Assembly (NCBI GenBank): GCA_944472155.2
Contig: OX235277.1
Span: 31,506,804 to 31,570,803 of the forward strand
Source: Trichobilharzia szidati
Taxonomy: Eukaryota > Platyhelminthes > Trematoda > Strigeidida > Schistosomatidae
Direction of reading: 5' to 3'
DNA length: 64,000 bases
Shown here piece after piece: positions 10,801 to 24,100 of this stretch. The position numbers and the translations under genes are program-made. Position 1 is the stretch's first letter. Each line of letters begins with the position of its first letter. The notes under the pieces are model-generated. The model worked only from the letters and a program-made list of their open reading frames with translations. It made no database searches and was not told the DNA's origin.

Positions 10801-13800
10801 CCTCTCCATGTGTGTGTGCCCATACACACACAGTTAAGTTGGTGTACACTTTGAAATGTGACATAACCACTTCTACAATGTTCAGGCTTGTGTGGTAAAG
10901 CATGTTTTTAGCTTTCGATAATTATAAGGCTGATTAGTTGCTGCATAGTATGGTTTGCGAATGACTGAATTTATTCTGTCTTTCTTAATATCCTACTGCT
11001 TATATCCCCGTTGTAAAGTAATTTGATGATATAGACATCTTTCTTTGGGACGGACGGATGGAATAAACTGTAGGCTATGAAACTAATGGACCAGTACACT
11101 TATTGAAAAACTGCAAAGGATAGCAGTTTTCGAAAATTTTATCCGTCAATATTTTATCGCCATCATCTATGGCATCAGCTGTAGAAATAACTTGTGAATT
11201 CTCTGGAATAGGCAGTTAACCAATTCTCTGTTATTGTATATTGTAATGGATAGAAACTGTGAAGGTTCAAAAACTGTCCTGTTCAAGCAGGCTTTCTTTG
11301 AATCGCGTGTTTATGGAGCTAGCCTCTTTTCGACTCAGAAGTATGTCCGGGAATGCTAGTTGGCTGTAACTTTCTTACTTACGTTTAAGACTTGTGATTT
11401 TGTACAGAATTAAGTCTTTATTGCATATTTATGGTTATTTCTGTTAAGTTCAGTTGAAAATAGAGATTCTTCATATATTATCTGATGATTTTTATGAATA
11501 ATATGGTCCTTCCACTTTGTTTCGTTTATAATTTTCTGAATCATATTGAATTTTAGAATTCACTGTTATACTATATTTATGCAATTACTGACCAAACTGG
11601 GAAAGCTCAACGTACAGTCACAGAGGAGATATTTTTAAATTCAACTCTGATTCCAGAAAAGCCTCAAGTTCTTCAACTGATAAGAGATCGAGATAATGTA
11701 GGTGGAACGTTATTGTTATTATTATTTTTGTTACTGTTGTGGTGTCATATGAAGGGTTTGATGTACATCCAGTTGTTTTCATAAAACCCCTGAAAAACGA
11801 GTGGCACTAGAGGATTCTTTCGTTAACCCTGAGACATCTTAACACACAGGAATCAGAATGTTAGGGTTCAGTTATTATGATACCATTAGGCTAATCGGTT
11901 AATTAGAATCCATTGGTCCCTATTTCTTTCCAAACTAAGGTGGGTACGCGATGTAACGACCTGCTTAAAACTTGGGCCACCAAAAATCTCTATCTCTCTA
12001 TTTTATATATTTTCTCTCGTTCGGTTTGTTTTAATCGACTAAGATATCACCTCTGGTGGTATTATCTACTCTTGTGTGTGTTTTAAATGTTTACAAACTT
12101 CTGATTCTCAAGTTCCTACTAAACTTCCAATACATGAGATAGCTGTTCTTCAGTTATGTCTTCCGGTCTTAAAATGTACTTCTGAATATTTTTCAAATGG
12201 TTTTCAACTAGATATTGTGGATTTCTTGAAGATGACATAGCAGATATATTATAATGGAAAGGTTTGTGCTTCAGCTCAGAGAGCATTGGGTCACAGGATA
12301 CACTGTAAATTAATATTTCACTTGATGATATTGTACAAAAGGAAAATATGCAATAAACTCCTCTGGAAATTCTCTACATTTTATAAATACTGTCCAGAAT
12401 GAAGATGTTATTATTCTTATGGCACAACAACAAAATTAGTGATATGCTGACATACAAATCAGCTAACCGTTAGCGGTCATGACATACAAGTGACTACATT
12501 TCTTTTTGAACCTCCCGAAATTCTGATGAGAAGCCTAACTATGTCAGGTGTCAAGATACTTTTGAAAAATAGAAACTAGTGTCCTCTAACCTAATCAATG
12601 GATGGCTATGACATTTCTCTGTCTGTTCCAGCGCATGGACTAGATTAATATATCACAGAATGAATATTCTTAAGCTTTAGGAGGGCGACCGTCTTTGTGA
12701 CTGTGTTGAGAACTGTCTTTGAATCGCATAATATATATATATATATATGTATAATTTTAGCAAGCACTGATGACTGATATGAATAGGGGTTTCAAATTGG
12801 TCTTATCGACCTGCAGTAGGTATCGTGTAGTTCTTCAACTCTCTTCAATCTATGTAATTTTCAATATCAGTCCTTTCTCTGGAATGTTTCTGTAAGAAAT
12901 GACTGTATTCTAATAAATCAACCTTTTTCTAACAAGTCAGTTAAGAGGTATAGTAGTTACTCAGTGGATTATTTTTACGATGTGTTTTAACAGTACAGAA
13001 GGTTCCAAGTTTGGTCATGGATTGATATCAGTTAGCGGACTATTGGAGACCAGGAATTAATGGTCAACCGTTTCTTTCTCGTTTGGGAGTTTTCATCATT
13101 ATGCACCAATAACCCCACCACCATGGATTGAACCCACAACCTTCAGGTAATGGGGTCAAGTTCGTTGAACAATCAGCCAATGGCATGTGGTCCAGTGGCC
13201 CATTCATTGTAACTGCTGTCAAACCGCAATTTTTAGCGCAAATGTTAGTAAATGTCATCCGCAAGTATTTATCCTCATACTCAGAGGAGTTCGCCAAGTT
13301 GGGTGTTTATTGCTGGACAGTCTCAAACTAGAAAGAAAAATCTGTGTAATACTCCCTGCTGGTCTTTATTGCTTCTCTAACTGATATTAAACCGTGATCA
13401 AACTTGAAACCAATCAAACCCCTACAAAATAACACTTGAAAGTACAAAAGATTTTGTGGATTCAACTTCTTACCACACTATCAAGGAAATAGCATTAAAT
13501 AAAGGTGGGAATTCTGCCTAGCATCGCTGAGAAAGTACTCTGTAGTTTTTTCAACGAAATTTCCTAATGTACCTTTTGACAAAGCAATAAGAAGACTTAA
13601 TTTGTCTGATACGTGTAATGTTGTATTTGCGCAACACATTTCGATCAATCTGAACACGAACGGATTTGTCATAGGAATATATATGAGATTAAAAAAGAGT
13701 TAAGAGGAAAGAAAATAAATTAAGGTCAAGTTAAAAGGACATATTCAAGGTTAAAATGACAATGAAGACCACTAAACCAAACAACAGAGGTAATAGTATA

Positions 13801-16800
13801 TCTACCCTGGTTAGTATCAAAACAAAGTTTACCAAGGAAGGTTTAGTGTGATGATGAATTATTTTTGAACGCATAAAGGTGGTTTAAACTTCCTAATTGC
13901 CAACTAGGGCATCCCCAAACTTTAGGATGATCCCTAAACACGTGTTATAGATAGGTTTAAAAGACGTGTGGAAGCATCAAATCTATGTCCTGTCTCTAAT
14001 AATATGTTTTGCAATAGAGGAGCTAGGTCGCCTGTTCTCACCATTAATGCGTTCTGGGTTTTCTATTATTGCTGGACAGTCTTGAACTAGAACGAAAAAG
14101 AGGTCTAATACTCTTCAAATGGATAAACCTTTTATCACGCGACGTTGTTCAGCCTAAATACTCTAACAAATCAGTCTATTGTTCTCCGTCAGCAACATGT
14201 GCTTTTAAGATTAATTAACTTCGCTAAACTAATTTTTCAGAAATTTTTGTGCTTCATTATGTATTTCTCATGGAATTATTGAAGAATATCAGAGATAGAG
14301 AGAGTTACTTTGGTGATAAGTCCTCTGAAAGAAGGGCAATAAGAATTATTATTGTTATCCTCTTTCTGGTATCTAGAGGTTTTCGATCATGTATGAACTT
14401 TTTGCACGTGTCTATTAATTTCATTTTTTTAGTTGACGATTACACTTGATCATCGTAGTCATGCAAGCAAATCTATCGCTGGTCGTGCACCACTTGTGTC
14501 TACAGATGGAAAAGTTTATTTGGGTGGATCAAGAAATCCAGTTCGAGATACAGAGGGAAAAGTGGATAGAACATTTGAAGGACGGATTACAAAGGTCAGC
14601 TGATTTCCTCAGAGTTTTATTATAATTTATAATCTTATCTACTTCGTCTATATATATATATATAATCATTGACTGAAATAGCTGAATGGTGACCTCTCTG
14701 ACTACGACACTGGTCTACACTTGTGTTGAATCACAGAGGGGCTTGTGCTTTCGTAGGGGAAAATTTTCCAATTGGCATAACGAATAAATGTTATCAGACC
14801 ACACCATAGAGATAGCCATTGAAAATAGCACAATCACAGATATGAAGAATAATGTGTCGGGGGTAGCGGAAAAATTAAGCACACATGAGAAACCCAAATG
14901 GGAGCGATTATATACCATATCCCTTTGTTGAAGTAGCGCCACCTGTTGTATCCCGTGGGTCTCAGTGCTTTCAATAAATAAGCCAAATATACTAGCATGA
15001 TTTCATAAACGTTCAAAGATATGTGTTTCACTTTTGGACATACTGCCTCGTTTAATCCATTACAAAGCGCAGATATCAGTATCAAGAGACATTTTCTGAA
15101 AGAAGTACCGCAAATGTGAAGCGGTTCAAGTACATTACGCCGTCAATATTGAGTAAATCAGGAAAAAAACTTCACTGTAAAATTTTACTTAAATAGCATG
15201 TAAAAATGTGTAAATTGTCACTAAAACATCATAATAGCGGATTACGACGCTACAATTAACGGGGATATGTAATAAAGGCACTTCCCGAATGTTTTAGAAA
15301 ACATGTCAATCAAATAAAAATTAGTTTCCCGTGTGCAAGGTTCTAGTATCCACACAGCTTAAGTTTGGCAAAAATGAAGCAGCTGGTCATAACACGGTTT
15401 TTCTAACCTGCAAACCAATTCAGATTTCGGGTTTATAGGTATTTCGATGAGTTTTAGTGTAGATTTTATCATGAACCGACATCCGGTGAGGAGTCACTGA
15501 AATTCAAACAGCACTGGACATTTGTTTTTTTGCGACTCTTTAGGAATGTGCGTTCACGAACCCATCAGGGACCAAATCAACTATCTTCTAGTTAAGAGAA
15601 GAGCTTGTTGATCATTCAACCACTGGCGATGATATCCATCTAAGTATGAATTCTGATTTCTGTCTATTGGCCATAAGCTGTAAACGCTAACTTATGTCCT
15701 TAAGCGGCTTCAGAATGCATATTTTGAGGCTGCAGTGGAAAGTCGTTGTCAGTGGGCTCTACCATATCAGGGATGAAGTGGTTGCTCATCGATGGCATTC
15801 ATTGAGTTTGGTGCCATATCTTGAATAGACGAGATTCAGAATTAACGGGTAACTGGACAGAACCACCCAGTGACTGAATAACCAGCGGGACCTGAAGGTT
15901 CAGTGTTCAGTTACTGGTGGCTTCATGGACGCGCACTTCTGAAGAGTCAGGAAGTAGACTGAAATAGCTGTCTAGAGTTATGACGTTTTCAGTCATTGTC
16001 TAAATGATGTCGGTTCGTGATGAAATATGCCCTCAAAACACAAAACATTAATTTTGGTTCACGCAATTTCATTCCATAGAATCTGTTAACTGAAACATTG
16101 TGATGGGCTACAAATGCCTGTACTAGCTCAAAATTTGTGTACTTCTTACAGGGGCTAGCGGCCCACTTAAACAGTACTAAATTGAGTAGTATAGGCTAAA
16201 ATGACAGTAACAGTGAGAAGGGAAAATTTAATACTAAAGTTAAGGTTTTCGCTTATTAGCGACTCCAGTCAGGGTGACTGAAATCCCCCCCCCAAAAAAA
16301 CAGTAGTTATGGGGTTTAGGGTTTCGATTAGATACTAGTCAGTGACTAGTGTAGTGTGTGTCTAGTCCTATCTTTGGTTAAGACTCAATGCTATCAGTCA
16401 AGTTTGCAATGTGGCCCGCATTCTAAGTGCCTCGCCATCAGGGTGCACTTTGAATTGCTGGTATTAGATGGTTGGAGGCAATCGGCAGGAAGCCTTGGAC
16501 TTAGATTTCGTGCTAGTTGACACTCACTAGTCAACAAGGTGTATCAGCAACCTTGAGGGAACTTATGTCCCTTCTGAGATTCGAACCTGTGTCACCCAGT
16601 GCTGCAGTCAGAGCCCGAATGGGTCAGTGGTAATGTCTCTTCTGGTTAGTGAGACATAAAGGAAGTACAAAGAGGTGAAATGGATGAATCCCATGTATTT
16701 CACAATGGATGTAGCACGGGAGAAAAAACAACAAGGGTAGATTTATTTCCCTGTGTTTTTGTTAGTCTCAAGAGCACCACTGAAATGTCTCAATATCGAA

Positions 16801-19800
16801 TCATTAGGTAGACCTTCATGGTACACTACAAAAGTATCATCCATGTAATGGTGGTACAATTCCATTTACTCCGTTTCATCTTTCAACAGACTATTTTATA
16901 GTATTGGTAGAAACATATCCGCAAATATAGGATTTAATGGCAATCTCATGGCTACTCTATCAATACATACTCTTAATTCTTATAATTCTCTCTGATATCC
17001 TATCGTCTTAAAAGTACTCCATGAGTTCCTAAAGTTCAACCTAAGGCTCTCCGAATCGCGAATATCTATGGAACTTTAATCCTTTTTTAAACTTTATTTT
17101 TAATTAGGCTGAGATCACGAGAAAAGGTGATAAAGATGTAAATTTACTAAATGCTTTAATGGATCCAAATTGGAAGGATTCAATTCAACGAACTGGTATC
17201 ACAGATGTACGATTTCGTCTACCAACCTCACAACTTGTCATTGGACCAACATCATCGAATAAAAGAACTGGTCATGGTGGTGGTTATTCATCCCTTGAAT
17301 CGGAATTTTCACGGACTCCAGTACCAATCACTTTTATGGGCACAGAAGATTCAATTATACGATTTGACACATGGAATTTTGAATTATATCGATCATTTAA
17401 AATTGAATTTTCAACTTATGAACCAAATGGTATTCTATTTTTTGTGTAAGTTAAAAAGAAAGACATTTTATTATTAAATGATTGCAAATTCCTCAGAAAA
17501 TGTGTTTTGTGATAGGCTGGTTTATGTCGAAATTGAATTCAAAAGTCTAAATACCAGTAATGGATTGTTAATGGATTCTAATGAATTTTTAACCTAAACA
17601 TGAACTGATAAGTCTTTCGGACAGTTGTTTAAAGCTCAACTCTCAGATAACAGATTTTACCATTTGAATGGTTCTTGAAAATGTTAAGGTTATTCAGTTA
17701 AGGTTAAAAGATAGTGGTATTGTATTGACCGGTCTGGGAGAACAACAGCAGTAAAGTGTCAAAGGAAATCAGGAATATTATACCGATGTCAGAGATTGTT
17801 GGATACCGACTAACTGACCGACTGATTATAATGGCATGGTCTCAGCAGTTTAATTATATCTAGACATAGACGGAATTCAGTCACTACCAATGCCTACTAA
17901 TCCATATTTAATATGGATGACATCCTTAACAGTGGTGTTCACCTTTTTTTAGGAGTAATATGATGCTCACCAATGATTGCCTGCAGGATGAAGTTGCTTT
18001 AGAGTTCTACTGAGAAGTAGTGACCAGTAGGGTCAACCATGCCAAGGTGTGAGGACAAATACTCACCAATGACATTCTCTGGTGGTCACCTTAAAATGTG
18101 AAGGAATTTAGAAATGAATGGGCCACTAGATTCCATCCCCAGAAGCTGAATGGTTAACGAGCTTGGTTGCGGAATTCGAAGGTCTTGGGTTCGATTCCTG
18201 GGGGCAAAATCATGGGTTGCTACTTCTGAAGAGTCCCATACAAGGACGAAAGATAGCCCAATACGCCCTAACTTTCAGTGGTTCTCTAATAGACATCAGT
18301 TCGTGATAAAACTTGAAACAAATCAAGTCGCTACAAATAAACTCTTGAAAAGAAATCCATAAATGAAATTCATAGTCCAGTAGCATGAAAAAAGTCAAAA
18401 ATGCGCTCTACTTACTGACATGAATGTTTGAAAGTAATTGTTTGCTTGTATGTCAAGCAGATTTCTGTGTGTGTGCGTATGAGCGTATGTATGTTTACAT
18501 GTAGGTACAAGCATGTTTTTAACCTGCTCCTCCTCTCCCTTGTATATATTTACTTCTATGTTTAAAAGAGTTTGAACCTTATTATTTATTATTAATGTTA
18601 GCATAGTGTTATAAATATTGGAAAAGTGAATAATACTTTACAGAATTCCCATACTATTTCTTAAAATAATTAGTTTTCTTAACATTCTTACACTCACTTC
18701 CCCGTCCCCCCCCCCCCTTCCTTCTTCTCCTACTCCTCCTCTTCCTCTCACTATCACCACTACTGAATCTTTGTTTTTCTTGAATTTGCATCATCATCAG
18801 TAGTATGCAAGTACAATTTCTGGCTATTTTAGTTAGTTTAGTGAAAGAAAATCCAGCAGTAAACAAAAGCCAAATAATAACGAAATACAGTAATAATAAT
18901 AATAATAATAATAAAGGAAAAGCTACAATTCATGTTAATGCACAAAACCTTTGCCTACACACACACACACACAAAATAATGATCTATGTAGTGTATTCAA
19001 GGAAAAATAAAATAAAACTACAAATAAGATAAACATTCAGAGTTGGAACTTTTAATATTGTTCCCGTAGGTTCCGAATGGAACATATTGCTTCAACAGCC
19101 CTTGTCTGTTTCACTCTCTTCTCTGTAGTCATTTTTACTTGGCTTCACGATAATCCGTAGCCTTTCACCTCCTCCTCTATTTCATCCACAGATCCACGTT
19201 CAACTGGTCGTTTCCCATTTGGTTTTCATTTGTGGGCCAGGCTGGCATGTGATGTCACTTAAACGCCTTCTCAGTATGCCCTCAGTCTATCTACATGTCC
19301 TTCTCTAAATTAGTTGGGCAACAGGTTGTTGGCTATTTCGACGTCTGCCGAAATTCCTTGTTGCTTGTTTATTCCTCCTGGTTAGCTATCACCGGCTAAA
19401 GGAAGTTGTTTATGGAAGTCTGACAGTCTGTTGAAAACGCGTGTGTCAAATCCCTGAACTGCATAGAAGTAGTGAATAAAAGTTAGTGTTTAAAATTTGT
19501 ATCTTGTTCCCCTGTGCAAAGTGCTCTGTATGTCTACATTGATTTCAAAGTGCTGAAGCACTGCCTAGCTTATCCAATCGTTGCTTGTTTTTACGTAGTC
19601 AGTCATGCCTCCTGTAATTGAAAAGATGCTCTCCAGGTAAGTGAAGAATATGACTTCCTTTAGATTTCTCACGCTGATGGTGATTGACACTTGTCTTCAT
19701 CATCTCTGTCTTTCCTGTATCTTGGCTGCTTCTTCTAACGGGTAATAGATTTTTATTGTTCATCGATAACTAAATGTGTGTTGTACAGGTGGGGATAAGC

Positions 19801-21089
19801 CGAAAACCTTAACTCGTTTTTATGAATAATGAATATAAAGTCCAGTCTAATAACATACATCTTTAGCGTTATAGAAGAAATTGGAAATCAGTTATCGATT
19901 TAACAGAATGAATTTTGTAGAAAGTTAGATTCTTTCTCTCTCTCTCTCAAAGTAAATGTCATTAATGTTTGAATTTCATTCATAATTATCTTTCCAACTA
20001 TTGTTTATATGGATATCTACAGAGCTTCCTAAAATAGTATATGTCAATACTTACAGACAGGGTAAAGGTGGATACCGTAGACAAGAAACCTTTGTATCTT
20101 AAGTTAAGTTACAAGGGGGAAATTGCAGCTGACATTCTAAAATGTCGACTTAATAGAGCAGTAGATAGAACATTTGCTGCAGCTAAACTGGTACTCAACT
20201 TCTCAACTAAACCAGTACTCACACAGCAAGTCAAGGATAAATTACCAAAGACGGCCTCATCAATATGTATCTATGAATTCAACTGCTCATGTGGAGCTAG
20301 TTACATTGGCCGTACTCAGAGGGCTTTATCCATGCGCGCGCGTCAACATGTACCTATATGGTTGAGTAAAGGAGTAACCAAATGTGTTATTAGTGCAGTC
20401 TTAACCCACTTGGTAGATATTGGACACCCGATAAAACTTAACCAGGCGTTCTCATTTATTTACCGCGTTCCTAGTAATTTATCTAGAGGAGCTCGACTCC
20501 GTCTTCTATCAGTAGCTGAAGCGGTTGCAATTAATACCAGGAGACCATCTCTTTGCATACAGAAGTAGTATGTTCAACCTCTATGTTTACCTTGGCCTAC
20601 AATAAAGCCAACAAATCCTCCATAAACATTAACACTATAAATTCCTTTCACAATTTTCTTTTCTTCTTCTTCTTCTATTCCTCTGTTTCATTGGCAAACG
20701 CTCATTTTCGACTTTATGATTTCATGACCTAAAAAACTACCTGTTTATTGTTCCATCCCATCTCATACTTGTTCCACAATACACCTTCTGATATGATTCT
20801 AATTTGACTTTCCTGACTGGCTATTGTATGCTTAAATTGTTTATATTGCATAACCCACCCGCTGAGTTGGGCATTTATCAAACTCTTTCTCTTTGTTTAA
20901 TACAGTACAGATTGTTTGCTTCTATTTATGGCTAAGTAAGGTATCTCTATAAAATAAGTCCCATATATTATAGAATAGATGTAGAGCGGGAGAAAAAACC
21001 AAGTGGGTTGATTTCTTTCTCTTCTATGCTTTTGTAAGTACCAAGAGTATTTCCTTCGAATGGTAATTAAAGGTGACAATATTTTATGA

Positions 21090-21125
<36 letters not shown>

Positions 21126-24100
21126 ACATCAAATGTTTTACTTTTTGCACTTAAGTAAACTAGCAAAACAACTACTAAGTAGTGTGAACAATATTAAATA
21201 AATATTTTATTCCAAGTAAGTTGGATCATGAACTGAAATTGGTAAGGTAACAACCTTTTAAAATGATAGAGTGCTTACTGAGGAGATATTCTGAACTAGT
21301 CTAGTAATTTTCAGCAGTACACATCTATGACCTCATTGGGTTCCTGATTTCCCCAGGGCCTTCACGTTATGTGGTGAACCCATTAATGATTCAGTGATAC
21401 TGTAATACGGTATTACCATTACTTTGACTACAATTTGTTACTCATAACCATTTCCAGGTGCTCACATATCTTTACAAATTTTGTTTACATACTTCCGTCA
21501 TTTCTTATCTTTACGTTTTGTGGAACATCCTGGTTGAAGATAGTTCTATGTCTTGAATTGACAAGTTAGAATTCATGAGTTATTAAATACCCCCTCCACA
21601 CACACACACACACCAAATGTGTGAGTGGTCAATGAGCGTGGTATCGTAGCCTATAGGTCCCAGATTTGGTCCCTAGTAGGGCCGTCGGTACGCATCTTTG
21701 AAAAGTGCCAAAATAGGACGAATCAGATATCCAGTGTTCACTTGTTTTCAATGAACTGTGTAACTGGTGTTGGTTCTTGACGAAATCTAACATTTGGAAT
21801 TAATTAAATGTTGGATTGGACCTTAACTTACCCCTTAAGCACTTGTTAGTTGGCGGAAAGATTTTTGTGTGACACATCTGCTATTCATAATGTAACAAGT
21901 TTGGGTTTTAAATAAACTAATAAATTAAAACCTGGATGCACCCTGCTGTTGACTAGTTTAAATCCAATGTTTATCTATGGCGAAATGACTTCTTGAAGCA
22001 GTTCACTCTGCTGACAAATTATCTCAATACTTTGAAAATGTTTTCTTGTTTTTTGTATTGTGGTTGTACGATGCGACTATCTTGTAACTTTGGTTATTTA
22101 TATCGCGTTTCATTTATGTTTTTGAATAAATAAATAATACTGACATGTTCCCCTTTTTGTTTTTCAAATATATTTGCATTCATACAGTGGACCTGATCAA
22201 GAACACAGAGATTTTGTCTGTGTTGAATTATTCGATGGGAATGTCTACTTTGTTTACGCTGTCGGTGGTCACTATAAGCATATTCAGTTGAATCCACCAA
22301 ATACTGTTGTCAATGATGGTGGTATTTACAGTGTTTACGTATCACGTAATGCACAGCATCGATTCACAGTAAGTTGAAAAACAAATTATACTATTCGCCT
22401 AGGTTCCAAATGGAACATAGGGCTAAACATAGCATATCACCACTTTATCATATTTTCTGCATTCCTTTCTACCTGGTCTCACGACTGTACATAAGCTATC
22501 ATCATCATCTCCTCCTCGTCACACCATCTTCTTCATGTCACCCCTGGTTCCATGCCTATTCGGGTTGCTTTCCCCCGTTTGCCTGGAGCTCGAACACACT
22601 TCACACCTTTGTTAAAATTTCCTCATGGGATATAGTTTCTTAAAACTCACATGTATGTATATACACGATTATACAGTTTGATTATAAATTCATTGAAAAA
22701 TGTTTGTTTTCCGAATACATTATAATGACACAGTCGATTAGTTTCAGGCTATGGTGTTTGGGATAAAATTTCTCTTATATATAGAATGTTTAACACTAAT
22801 TAATAAAATGAAATACCTGATAACAACACTGTAGTTAAGTGTCAGTGATTCCAGTTACATTCAGCTAGTGTAAATGCACAGTGCAATTTACCTTAAGGAG
22901 AACTTTATGACTTCTAATGGCAGTTAACATTCATGCATTCCTAATATTAATGTAAAACAGAAAAATCCAGTAATGAAATCGAAATGGTTAGAATACTGAA
23001 TGATCACATATTGGATATTTCATACACCCGCTTCCTTTCAACAAAGAAAATAAAAACAGCCTGTTTTTTGTTTCATGGCTTCTCTTCTTCAGCTTTTAAC
23101 CTGTCTTAAAGCCATATTAGTTATTGTAAATGTAAGTGTGAATATATTCAACTCAAAAGACATCTAATAAATTTCAATACATTTATGGATCAGTAGACAT
23201 GAATATATAATAGTTAATATTGAAAAAATAATCGAACAACCAGTGTTTCTTTATGCATAACACGATAGGAAGTTGGAAAGCTAAGAGAAGAGGGAGGGAG
23301 GATTTGAAAAATTTCGGTTATTAGACATAAAGCAATTACGTAAACCAATAAATAAGGGATTTTCCAGTGTTAACTGGTAGGAATTTGATTGGTTTTATGA
23401 TTGATCACGGATTGATATCAGTTAGAGGAGCATTGAAAACTAGCGAGGATTACTGGAAGGCCCTTTCGTTCTTGTTCGTGAGTCCTCATCAGTGTGCGCT
23501 TATAACGCCGCCCAAAAGGGATCGAAGACGGTGCCTTTGCATTACAAAGTGCGCTCGTTGGCCCTTCAGCTACTGGGACGAAAACCAATGATCCATCAAT
23601 CCTAATTCACATGAATTCGTGATTTTTAGCGAAACTAATCAAATCTTTACCATCTAATACTTGAAAATCATTCTGATTCTCTCTAGCAGTTGATTACAGG
23701 ACGAACTCTTCTGAAATTCTAGTGAGTCCATAGGGTTAGGTGTCGGGAAAAATACTTGCCAATAACATTAAGTGGCGCTGGGGCTCAAAACTGCCAAATG
23801 ATAGGAGTTAGATATCATAGACTGGTCATGGCATTCTGTTCTAGTGGCTGAATGGTTGATTAGCTTGCCTCGTAAACTGAAGGTTCTGAGTTCAATCCCT
23901 TATGGTGGGGTGATGGTTGCATATTTCTGAAGAGTCCGAAAGAAGTACGAAGCAGCTGTTTATTACTCATTGGTCTCCAATGATTCTCTAAATTAAGTCA
24001 ATTGATGGTCTAATATGAAGACAAATTATACTATTACACACCATCAACCAAAAGACTTTCTTATGACTAATGCTACATTGAAATGAGTCTGTTTCATCAG

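Noticed and set aside
17447..17449. Stop codon at the end of the exon 5 frame, suggesting a truncated protein
   Set aside because: It lies inside the GTAAGT donor; splicing at 17445/17446 restores the frame with exon 6.
18654..19032. Small frames on both strands around 18.7-19.0 kb
   Set aside because: Produced by CT, AAT and CA simple repeats; no protein-like composition.
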